DNA from: Flavobacteriales bacterium MED-G22
Lineage (GTDB): Bacteria; Bacteroidota; Bacteroidia; Flavobacteriales; Flavobacteriaceae
DNA: 17,987 nucleotides
Direction: 5' to 3'
Assembly: GCA_002457295.1 (NCBI GenBank)
Contig: NTKF01000028.1
Span: forward strand, 1 to 17,987
The first letter of the stretch is position 1. Every line of letters begins with the position of its first letter. The notes under the pieces are model-generated. The model saw nothing but the letters and a program-made list of their open reading frames with translations, was not told the DNA's origin and made no database searches. Below, one piece after another: positions 8,294-15,025 of this stretch. A program made the translations under genes and the position numbers.

Positions 8294-8415
8294 TTTAGTT
8301 TCTGTTTAATGTTGTCCGAATTATTATCGAAATGTAATGAAATTATTACCAAGGTTATAGAATTTCTCTATATTTGATAATACCAGAAGTAAAAACAAGC
8401 AAAATTAAGTATTAC
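8294..8415. promoter_or_regulatory. Divergent promoter region with two inverted repeats
   Basis: This 122-bp gap separates the divergent sugar operons. On the plus strand TATATTTG (8369-8376) matches the Bacteroidota -7 consensus TAnnTTTG exactly and would give a leader of roughly 30 bases before the ATG at 8416; a clear -33 TTTG is not seen. On the minus strand TACATTTC (8329-8336) is one base off the same consensus. Two inverted repeats lie between: GTAAT-N6-ATTAC at 8334-8349, touching the minus-strand element, and TATAGA-N5-TCTATA at 8356-8372, overlapping the plus-strand -7 element. Their centres are about 22 bp apart, roughly two helical turns, which would suit a regulator controlling both directions. 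The region is AT-rich, so chance repeats are possible, and no regulator gene is in the window. Confidence 0.45.
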
Positions 8416-10107
8416 ATGGAGAATGAATTTGACGCAATAGTCGTTGGCACAGGTGTCAGCGGTGGATGGGCTGCGAAAGAATTGTGTGAAAAAGGGTTAA
8501 AAACACTAGTTCTTGAGCGAGGAAGAATGCTCAAACACATTGAAGATTACACCACAATGAATGATGATCCTTGGGATTATGAACACGGAGATGTAATCAC
8601 CAAAGAGATCAGAAAAAGACAACCAAAACAAAGCAGAACGAACTATGTCAATAGTGTCTCAACTAGCCATTTATTTGTTGATGACCTAAAACATCCTTAC
8701 AATGAAGTCCAAAAATTCAATTGGATTCGTGGATATCATGTAGGAGGGAGATCACTTACTTGGGGAAGACAATCTTATCGCCTCACAGACTTTGACTTCA
8801 AGGCCAACGCAGAAGACGGAATTGCAATTGATTGGCCCATTCGCTATAAAGACCTAGCACCATGGTATCATTATGTGGAAGAACATATTGGGGTGAGTGG
8901 CGAAAACGTAGGTTTGCCTCAATTTCCTGACGGCAATTATTTAAAGCCAATGGAACTCAATTGTGTTGAGCATGACCTCAAAACTGCAGTAAACAAAAAA
9001 TATAAAGACCGTATTGTCACCATTGGAAGGGTGGCACACATCACTGAAGGCGAAAAACCAGGAGCAGGAAGAATCAATTGCCAATTTCGAAACCGCTGTA
9101 GGAGAGGATGCCCATTTGGAGCTTATTTTAGTAGTAACTCTTCCACCTTGCCTATGGCTGAAGCAACAGGTAATATGACCCTCAGACCCCATTCTGTTGT
9201 GTCTGAAGTGCTATATGATGCTGATCAGAAAAGAGCAACAGGAGTTCGGGTTATTGATGCTGAGACAAAGGAAGTTATTGAGTTTAAAGCAAAAGTAATC
9301 TTTCTCTGCGCTTCTGCGGTAGCTTCATCTTCCATATTGATGCAGTCTAAATCAGACCGTTTTCCTAACGGAATGGGAAATGATTCAGGAGAATTAGGAC
9401 ACAATTTGATGGATCACCATTTTCAAGTTGGTGCTGAAGGTTTAATGGAAGGATATGAAGACAAATACTATACTGGTAGAAGACCTAACGGTATATATGT
9501 GCCACGCTTTCGAAATATTGGAGGAGCCACTAATCAAAAAGATTTTATACGTGGATATGGTTATCAAGGCGGCGGAGGTCGAGGAGGTTGGTCTTCAAAA
9601 GTGGCTGAACTTGGTTATGGTGCGGAATTCAAAGAAGCTTTAACAGAACCCGGCAGTTGGTCATTAGGTATGACTGGTTTTGGGGAAGTGTTGCCTTATC
9701 ACGAAAATAAAATGGTGCTCAATTATGACAAACTTGATGAATGGGGTCTCCCTACCGTCACCTTTGACGCAGGCATCAAAGAAAATGAATTGAACATGAG
9801 AAAAGACATGGGTCAACAAGCTGCTGAAATGTTAGAGGCAGCAGGAGCTAAAAATGTCAGGATAAATGACAGTGAATACATTTTAGGTAATGGAATACAT
9901 GAAATGGGAACAGCCCGAATGGGACGCGATCCTAAAACATCTGTATTGAATGCAAACAATCAAGTGCATGGTGTGCCTAATGTTTTTGTTACTGACGGAG
10001 CTGCTATGACATCTGCAGGAAATGTAAACCCTTCATTGACATACATGGCGCTAACGGCAAGAGCAGCTAATTTTGCCGTCGAAGAATTGAAAAAAATAAA
10101 CTTATAA
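8416..10107 (+). CDS. GMC-family FAD oxidoreductase, catalytic subunit of a periplasmic sugar dehydrogenase
   Basis: A 563-residue GMC flavoprotein. The FAD-binding start is IVVGTGVSGGWAAKEL (8-23). The C-terminal GMC module has H495 in IHEMGTARMGRD and N538 in GNVNPSLTYMA, the usual catalytic pair. A cysteine cluster C222-x5-C228-x3-C232 (in CQFRNRCRRGCPFGAY) resembles the iron-sulfur region of multi-subunit FAD glucose dehydrogenases. The ATG at 8416 is preferred; a TTG at 8374 would lie inside the promoter element. It has no signal peptide, and in this enzyme class it is exported together with the Tat-signal small subunit, encoded 21 bp downstream. Family members oxidise sugars, often at C3 of glycosides, or gluconate; the substrate here is inferred only from the DUF1080 and isomerase neighbours. 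Confidence 0.93.
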   Translation: MENEFDAIVVGTGVSGGWAAKELCEKGLKTLVLERGRMLKHIEDYTTMNDDPWDYEHGDVITKEIRKRQPKQSRTNYVNSVSTSHLFVDDLKHPYNEVQKFNWIRGYHVGGRSLTWGRQSYRLTDFDFKANAEDGIAIDWPIRYKDLAPWYHYVEEHIGVSGENVGLPQFPDGNYLKPMELNCVEHDLKTAVNKKYKDRIVTIGRVAHITEGEKPGAGRINCQFRNRCRRGCPFGAYFSSNSSTLPMAEATGNMTLRPHSVVSEVLYDADQKRATGVRVIDAETKEVIEFKAKVIFLCASAVASSSILMQSKSDRFPNGMGNDSGELGHNLMDHHFQVGAEGLMEGYEDKYYTGRRPNGIYVPRFRNIGGATNQKDFIRGYGYQGGGGRGGWSSKVAELGYGAEFKEALTEPGSWSLGMTGFGEVLPYHENKMVLNYDKLDEWGLPTVTFDAGIKENELNMRKDMGQQAAEMLEAAGAKNVRINDSEYILGNGIHEMGTARMGRDPKTSVLNANNQVHGVPNVFVTDGAAMTSAGNVNPSLTYMALTARAANFAVEELKKINL

Positions 10108-10128
10108 AAATTTAAACATATTAGTACA

Positions 10129-10698
10129 ATGGATAGAAGAAAAGTATTGCAAAACATGGGATGGGGCCTTGGAGCTGTTGCTACCACACCCGCAATCTCA
10201 AGTCTATTTCAAAGCTGCCAAACAGCACCATCGTGGACACCAAAGTTTTTTGCTGCCTCACAATGGAATATGATTAACGAGTTGATGGAACTTATAATAC
10301 CGGAGACCGATATACCTGGTGCCAAATCGTTAAAACTTGCTGCATTTTCAGATGCTTACATTGACGCAGTTCTGAATGAAGATCGTCAAAAAGGGATTCG
10401 AAATTCTGCAGATGCCTTTGTAGCCCAAACCCTAAAAAGCACTGGAAAATCATCAATTGATGCTGTGAGTGTTGAAGAATTAGATGGGCAACTATCTAAA
10501 TATTTAAAAGGAAAGACTCCCGAAGGAGAAGAACAAGCAGCAAAATTTGCACGTCAATTGCGTAGTTTTACTATCAGAGCATTTAAAACTAATGAGTACA
10601 TTGGTGAAAATGTAATGGCATATGCACCTATCCCAGGTCAGCAAAAAGGTTGTGTAGATCTTATGGAAGCAACTGGCGGTAAAGCCTGGTCGCTATAA
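10129..10698 (+). CDS. Gluconate 2-dehydrogenase subunit 3-like protein (Tat-exported small subunit)
   Basis: A 189-residue protein of the gluconate 2-dehydrogenase subunit 3 family. It begins MDRRKVLQNMGWGLGAVA, a twin-arginine signal, followed by SLFQSCQ, a possible lipobox at C30. The mature part has the family pattern NELMELIIPETDIPGAKSL (50-68). Small subunits of this type carry the folded GMC flavoprotein through the Tat system and stabilise it. The gene follows the GMC gene by 21 bp and is surely co-transcribed. Its TAA stop overlaps the 3' end of the convergent cytochrome c gene by 6 bp. Confidence 0.9.
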   Translation: MDRRKVLQNMGWGLGAVATTPAISSLFQSCQTAPSWTPKFFAASQWNMINELMELIIPETDIPGAKSLKLAAFSDAYIDAVLNEDRQKGIRNSADAFVAQTLKSTGKSSIDAVSVEELDGQLSKYLKGKTPEGEEQAAKFARQLRSFTIRAFKTNEYIGENVMAYAPIPGQQKGCVDLMEATGGKAWSL

Positions 10699-11175
10699 CG
10701 TTCTCAAATATTCTGTAATAGCTCTGGCCTCTTCTTGCGTGAGGTTTTGATTGATCATCATCACATTATTGTATTCTTTGAGAAGAGCAATTGCTGTAGG
10801 ATCCTGTTTTAACATTTCAGTGGGATTCAAAAGCATATTCATTACCCATTCAGGGCTGCGCCGCTCAAATAGGCCTTGCATGGCGGGACCTATCAGTTTT
10901 CTGTTAGGCATATGACATGCCATACACTTTTGTTTGAAAGCTGTTTCGCCTGTTGAAACTAGGGTAGCATCTATAGTTTCTGGCCATTCCATTTCTTTGA
11001 TAGGACCAATGCCTTTGTTGCTTAAGTCAACTGGTACTGCCTCGTTAGTTGTAGCACCAGAACTCATTTTTTCTTCTTTTTGGGTTCGATTATATTCAAA
11101 TCCCTTTTTCTCTTTTTGAGTTTCTCCGCAACTAAACAATAGCACAAGAAAAACGAAGCCAACTATTTTTTTCAT
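10693..11175 (-). CDS. Cytochrome c lipoprotein, probable electron acceptor of the sugar dehydrogenase
   Basis: A 160-residue monohaem cytochrome c. The signal peptide ends in a lipobox (VLLFSC, C16), followed by a charged, low-complexity linker to about residue 45. The single haem motif is CMACH (84-88); GPAMQGLFERR (97-107) and the C-terminal LTQEEARAITEYLRTL (145-160) are typical of class I c-type cytochromes, and a methionine in NNVMMINQN (136-144) is the likely distal ligand. GMC dehydrogenase complexes of this class pass electrons to a c-type cytochrome, which suits the adjacent GMC pair. It is not in the same operon: it lies tail to tail with the small-subunit gene (6-bp overlap) and would need its own promoter upstream of 11175, where no clear TAnnTTTG was found. 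Confidence 0.9.
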   Translation of the reverse strand: MKKIVGFVFLVLLFSCGETQKEKKGFEYNRTQKEEKMSSGATTNEAVPVDLSNKGIGPIKEMEWPETIDATLVSTGETAFKQKCMACHMPNRKLIGPAMQGLFERRSPEWVMNMLLNPTEMLKQDPTAIALLKEYNNVMMINQNLTQEEARAITEYLRTL

Positions 11176-11230
11176 CCCTTTTAATTTTTTCTAAAAATAG
11201 AAAAGAATAGCTTTATAAAAAAAATATACT

Positions 11231-11713
11231 TTGTTTTTAAAATCTTTTGAAATACGCTGGAATGATTTAGACGCGAATCGTCATCTTGCCAATGTCACTT
11301 ATTTAGGCTATGCTTCAGAAACAAGAATGGGTCTTTTAAACACCCTGGGTCTAACACATAAAAGTTTGATGGCAATGGACATTGGCCCTATTATTTTTAA
11401 TGAAAGCCTAACCTATTTTAAAGAAGTCCTACCCGATGATACTATTCGTGTTTCTTGCGAATTAGCTGGGCTGAGTGATCATGGAGCCTTCTTTTCATTT
11501 GTCCATAATTTTTATAACAGTGAAGGAAAAAATGTAGCTCAATGTAAAATGATGGGGGGTTGGATTGATCTTAACTCAAGAAAGCTAGCTCCTTTGCCAA
11601 AAGAGATGTGGGTTCATTTTGAAGCCCTCCCAAAAACAAAAGACTTTAAAAAATTGACCCCTGCGGATACACGAAACTCGAACATAAAACCAAAACACCT
11701 AGACAATAACTAG
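11231..11713 (+). CDS. Acyl-CoA thioesterase family protein (hotdog fold)
   Basis: A 160-residue single hotdog-domain protein like the 4-hydroxybenzoyl-CoA thioesterase/YbgC group. The N-terminus FEIRWNDLDANRHLANVTYL (6-25) holds the conserved Asp and the DANRH segment that starts the active-site helix; VSCELAGLSDHGAFFSFVHN (75-94) forms the central strands. The only usable start is a TTG at 11231, because an in-frame stop lies at 11216 and the family begins with the FLKxFEIRW-type segment. It would hydrolyse an acyl-CoA thioester in the cytoplasm; the acyl group is unknown. It is divergent from the cytochrome c gene (55 bp) and convergent with the permease gene. No link to the sugar genes is evident. 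Confidence 0.82.
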   Translation: MFLKSFEIRWNDLDANRHLANVTYLGYASETRMGLLNTLGLTHKSLMAMDIGPIIFNESLTYFKEVLPDDTIRVSCELAGLSDHGAFFSFVHNFYNSEGKNVAQCKMMGGWIDLNSRKLAPLPKEMWVHFEALPKTKDFKKLTPADTRNSNIKPKHLDNN

Positions 11714-11715
11714 AC

Positions 11716-11754
11716 AAACAGTTCGTGTGAAGTAAATAGAGTGTTTGACTGTTT
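11716..11754. terminator. Inverted repeat between convergent genes, possible bidirectional terminator
   Basis: AAACAGT (11716-11722) and ACTGTTT (11748-11754) form a perfect 7-bp inverted repeat with a 25-base loop, filling the 41-bp gap between the thioesterase stop and the DMT permease stop. A T-run is short on either strand, and a competing CAAAC/GTTTG pairing exists inside, so this is a weak terminator call. Confidence 0.3.
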
Positions 11755-12660
11755 CTACTCAGAAATTATTTTTTGTTGTCGTTTTTTAGAGACCAAATAG
11801 ACACCTAGAAAAACCATAAAACAAGCCAACACTTTGATCCAGTCCAATTGATCGTTGCCTGTAAATAGGGCATATAAAATGGCTAACAAAGGTTGTAAGT
11901 AGGTAAAAGCTCCAATAGTAGTTGCGTTTAGCGTTTTTAGCGCGAATACATTTAAAAAATAAGCAAAAAAAGTAGTCCCTAACACGACATAACCCATGCG
12001 CCAAAGAGCATCAAAGGGTAAATTAGACCAATCGACTGCTAGAAATTCATTGATAGTGACAGGAAAAGTTAAGACTATACCAATGGGAAAAATCCATTTC
12101 ATTAGCGTAACGGTATGGTATTTTTGTGTTAGGGGTTTTATAATTACCAAATAAGCACCAAAACAGGTTGCATTGATAAGGAGCATTATATTCCCTAACG
12201 GAATATTGGGAGCATTTGGGGTTTGCGTAGGAGTGTTGTTAAAAATTAATGCCAGTGCTCCTATGAAACCCAAAACTATGCCGATTACTTTAAGTGTTGT
12301 TAGCCGTTCTTTTAAAAAGAGAGCAGATAAAATTAAAATTATGATTGGAGTGAGCGTGACTATGACACCACTATTGATAGGTGTAGAAAGTTCTAGCCCT
12401 TTAAAAAACATAAGCATATTGATGCACATACCAAAAAGAGCTGCGATAAAAAGGCGTTTAAAATCTTTTTTAGAAACTCGTTCTTTCGGAAAAAAAGGGC
12501 TCACCATCCAAAACAAAATGGATGCCCCTAAAACCCGTAACATAATAAATCCAAAAGCACCTATATGATTTGGCATTACTACTTTAGCGACAGTATGGTT
12601 AAGACCATAAATGGTAGTGGCCCCAAGGGCGGCCAGAAGGGCAAGATTTCTACTGCTCAT
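11755..12660 (-). CDS. DMT superfamily permease, EamA family
   Basis: A 301-residue membrane protein with about ten hydrophobic segments arranged as two EamA repeats (roughly 5-135 and 155-290). Typical features are ALGATTIYGLNHTVAKVVMP at the N-terminus, VTLTPIIILILSALFLKERL (100-119) closing the first repeat, and a related TYLQPLLAILYALFTGND in the second. EamA permeases export small metabolites such as amino acids, but many are uncharacterised. The start is the ATG at 12660. It overlaps the 3' end of the ArsC/Spx-like gene by 11 bp, so the two are an operon with the permease second. The substrate cannot be read. Confidence 0.9.
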   Translation of the reverse strand: MSSRNLALLAALGATTIYGLNHTVAKVVMPNHIGAFGFIMLRVLGASILFWMVSPFFPKERVSKKDFKRLFIAALFGMCINMLMFFKGLELSTPINSGVIVTLTPIIILILSALFLKERLTTLKVIGIVLGFIGALALIFNNTPTQTPNAPNIPLGNIMLLINATCFGAYLVIIKPLTQKYHTVTLMKWIFPIGIVLTFPVTINEFLAVDWSNLPFDALWRMGYVVLGTTFFAYFLNVFALKTLNATTIGAFTYLQPLLAILYALFTGNDQLDWIKVLACFMVFLGVYLVSKKRQQKIISE

Positions 12661-13006
12661 TTAAAAAGGCATTGGCAGCGGCAACTACCTCAGGACTGTT
12701 GCCTATGAAAATGTGTCTATCATAACACAAAACAGGTCTTTTTAGAAAACTATAATGCTCGAGTAATAATTGCTTGTATTGCTTTTCACCTAGCTTTTGG
12801 TCTTTCAAATTACGTTTTTTATAAAGTTGTGCTCGCCGGCTAAAAAGCGCTTCGTAACTCCCAGACAGTTTATATAATTGCTCCAGTTGAACTTCGTCTA
12901 GAGGGTTTTTTTTAATATCGACTTGCTGAATATTTACAGTAAGCGGAAGCGTTTTGAGAATTTTTTTACAGGTGGAACAACTACTTAAATAATAAAAAAC
13001 AGGCAT
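12650..13006 (-). CDS. ArsC/Spx-family thioredoxin-fold protein with CxxC
   Basis: A 118-residue protein of the ArsC/Spx/YffB-like family. The N-terminus VFYYLSSCSTCKKIL (3-17) has a CxxC (C10, C13) at the redox position, where classical arsenate reductases have a single catalytic Cys. FLKRPVLCYD (92-101) corresponds to the conserved (M)xRPI segment of the fold, and IGNSPEVV follows near the end. The ATG at 13006 is preferred; a TTG at 13027 would add seven residues with no family support. The protein is shorter and more Spx/YffB-like than true ArsC, and no other arsenic-resistance gene is nearby, so arsenate reduction should not be assumed. It is the first gene of the operon with the DMT permease. 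Confidence 0.82.
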   Translation of the reverse strand: MPVFYYLSSCSTCKKILKTLPLTVNIQQVDIKKNPLDEVQLEQLYKLSGSYEALFSRRAQLYKKRNLKDQKLGEKQYKQLLLEHYSFLKRPVLCYDRHIFIGNSPEVVAAANAFLNEQ

Positions 13007-13104
13007 CACTAAGAATTGATACTGCAAAGAAAATCATTTTTATAGAACAGAGAAGGCATTTCTGGAATTTGCAATACCTTTACAGGGGCAAATTTGAATA
13101 GTTT

Positions 13105-14256
13105 ATGAAGAAAAAAATGCATTTCAATAGCGCTACAATCCATGGTGGACAAGCACCAGATAAAGCCTATGGAGCTGTTATGCCTCCGATATATCAAACT
13201 TCTACATATGCACAGACAACCCCGGGAGGGCATCAAGGGTTTGAATATAGCCGCACGCATAACCCAACAAGAAAAGCATTGGAACAGGGGCTTGCAAGTA
13301 TAGAAAATGGTGAACATGGTTTGGCTTTTGCCTCTGGCCTTGCTGCTATGGATGCCGTGATGAAATTGCTTCGCCCAGGAGATGAAGTCATCTCTACCAA
13401 TGATCTCTACGGAGGATCCTATCGCTTATTCACAACAATATTTAAACCTCTTGGACTTCAATTTAAGTTTGTGAATATGCAAAGCAGCGAAAATATAGTG
13501 GCAGCGATTTCAAATAAAACAAAACTTATTTGGGTAGAAACACCCACAAACCCCACCATGCAAGTAGTGGATATTGAAGCCATAGCGGCTATTGCTAAAA
13601 AAAATAACATCCTCGTTGCCGTAGATAATACCTTTGCCTCACCCTATATTCAGCAGCCCTTAACTTTGGGAGCAGATATTGTAATGCATTCTGCTACTAA
13701 ATATTTAGGGGGTCATTCTGATCTAATTTTAGGTAGTTTAGTGGTTAATGATGCTGACCTTTCCGAGCGCTTAGCCTTTATTCAAAATGCCAGTGGGGCT
13801 GTTCCTGGCCCAATGGATTGTTTTTTGACATTGAGAGGAATCAAAACACTTTCCGTACGAATGCAAAGGCATTGTGAAAATGCAGCTGCTATTGCTCATT
13901 TTTTGAATGAGCATCAAAAAATTGAAAAGGTTTATTGGCCGGGCTTTGAAAATCATCCGAACCACCATGTTGCCAAAAAACAAATGAAAGATTTTGGTGG
14001 CATGCTTTCTTTTGTCACTAAAGGAGCTGATTATGATGCGGCAATAAAAATTGTAGAACGTTTAGAAATGTTTACCCTTGCTGAATCATTGGGGGGTGTA
14101 GAAAGTTTGGCCGGTCATCCAGCAAGTATGACCCATGCCTCAATTCCAAAAACGATTAGAGAAGAAAGTGGTGTGGTAGATGCCCTAGTTCGTCTTAGTG
14201 TCGGTATAGAAGATGTTCGCGATTTAATTGCGGATTTAGAGCAGGCAATTAGTTGA
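13105..14256 (+). CDS. Cystathionine gamma-synthase / gamma-lyase family PLP enzyme
   Basis: A 383-residue cytoplasmic enzyme of the Cys/Met metabolism PLP family, complete by family length. It shows YSRTHNPTR (48-56), FASGLAAMDAV (75-85), VETPTNPTMQVVDI (144-157), VDNTFASPY (173-181) and the Schiff-base lysine K199 in HSATKYLGGHSD, and the C-terminal SLGGVESLAGHP region. Sequence alone does not separate cystathionine synthase (metB) from the beta- or gamma-lyases, so no symbol is given. The start is the ATG at 13105; M5 is a possible alternative, because the conserved part starts near FNSATIHGG. It is divergent from the ArsC/Spx-like gene over 98 bp and is followed after one base by lpxH, an operon linking sulfur amino acid and lipid A functions. 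Confidence 0.92.
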   Translation: MKKKMHFNSATIHGGQAPDKAYGAVMPPIYQTSTYAQTTPGGHQGFEYSRTHNPTRKALEQGLASIENGEHGLAFASGLAAMDAVMKLLRPGDEVISTNDLYGGSYRLFTTIFKPLGLQFKFVNMQSSENIVAAISNKTKLIWVETPTNPTMQVVDIEAIAAIAKKNNILVAVDNTFASPYIQQPLTLGADIVMHSATKYLGGHSDLILGSLVVNDADLSERLAFIQNASGAVPGPMDCFLTLRGIKTLSVRMQRHCENAAAIAHFLNEHQKIEKVYWPGFENHPNHHVAKKQMKDFGGMLSFVTKGADYDAAIKIVERLEMFTLAESLGGVESLAGHPASMTHASIPKTIREESGVVDALVRLSVGIEDVRDLIADLEQAIS

Positions 14257-14257
14257 A

Positions 14258-15025
14258 ATGGTTCTTCCAAAGAATAAAAAAATTTATTTTGCTTCTGATC
14301 AACATTTTGGAGCCCCAAATGGTAAAGAAAGTAGAATAAGAGAGCTGAAGTTTATCAATTGGCTTGACACTATAGCTAAAGATGCACATGCTCTCTATCT
14401 CCTTGGTGATCTTTTTGATTTTTGGATAGAATATAAAAAAGTTGTTCCTAAAGGGTTTGTTCGTGTATTAGGCAAACTCGCAGAGCTGGCCGATGCGGGA
14501 ATAAGAATCCATTACTTTGTTGGAAACCACGATCTTTGGATGCAGGACTACTTTGAAGTAGAATTAAACATACCCGTACACCATACACCGCTTGAAATGA
14601 TCTGGAATGACAAAACCTTTCTCATCGGTCATGGAGATGGTTTAGGCCCAGGTGACAATGGCTACAAAAGAATGAAAAGAGTTTTTACTAATCCTTTGGC
14701 ACAAGCCTTATTTAGATGCTTACCTACCCGCTGGGGGATAGGGCTTGGTCAATATTTATCTCTTAAAAATAAAATGATTTCTGGAGAAGAAACGCCCCAT
14801 TTTTTAGGGAACGATAAAGAATGGCTTGTTCATTATTGTCAAGAAAAAGAAAAAGAAAAAAAACGGCACTACTACATTTTTGGTCATCGCCATTTGCCTC
14901 TTAATATTTCTATAGATGATGGCGCCACCTATTTTAACTTAGGTGATTGGATTGTACATGACACTTATGCAGTTTTTGATGGCTATAAAACAGAACTAAA
15001 AACATGGACCCCAACCCATGATTGA
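14258..15025 (+). CDS. lpxH: UDP-2,3-diacylglucosamine diphosphatase (LpxH-type metallophosphoesterase)
   Basis: A 255-residue calcineurin-like phosphoesterase with the LpxH order of metal motifs: SDQHFG (13-18), LLGDLFDFW (48-56), VGNHDLWM (88-95), IGHGDGLG (123-130) and FGHRHLP (208-214). LpxH hydrolyses UDP-2,3-diacylglucosamine to lipid X and UMP at the inner membrane in lipid A synthesis. The GDLFDFW form and the long segment after GHGD fit Bacteroidota LpxH-like proteins; an untyped phosphoesterase of the same fold cannot be excluded. The ATG at 14258 is one base after the upstream stop, and the last 8 bp overlap hflX. Confidence 0.85.
   Translation: MVLPKNKKIYFASDQHFGAPNGKESRIRELKFINWLDTIAKDAHALYLLGDLFDFWIEYKKVVPKGFVRVLGKLAELADAGIRIHYFVGNHDLWMQDYFEVELNIPVHHTPLEMIWNDKTFLIGHGDGLGPGDNGYKRMKRVFTNPLAQALFRCLPTRWGIGLGQYLSLKNKMISGEETPHFLGNDKEWLVHYCQEKEKEKKRHYYIFGHRHLPLNISIDDGATYFNLGDWIVHDTYAVFDGYKTELKTWTPTHD

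Noticed and set aside
8374..8376. TTG start adding 14 residues to the GMC oxidoreductase
   Set aside because: It falls inside the TATATTTG promoter element, and the ATG at 8416 gives the expected N-terminus before the FAD motif.
12173..12568. 131-residue frame on the plus strand
   Set aside because: Antisense to the DMT permease gene; a mirror of membrane-protein codons with no domain signal.
13007..13104. Riboswitch (SAM-type) ahead of the cystathionine-family gene
   Set aside because: The 98-bp leader has no convincing paired structure or terminator, and no known motif could be recognised.
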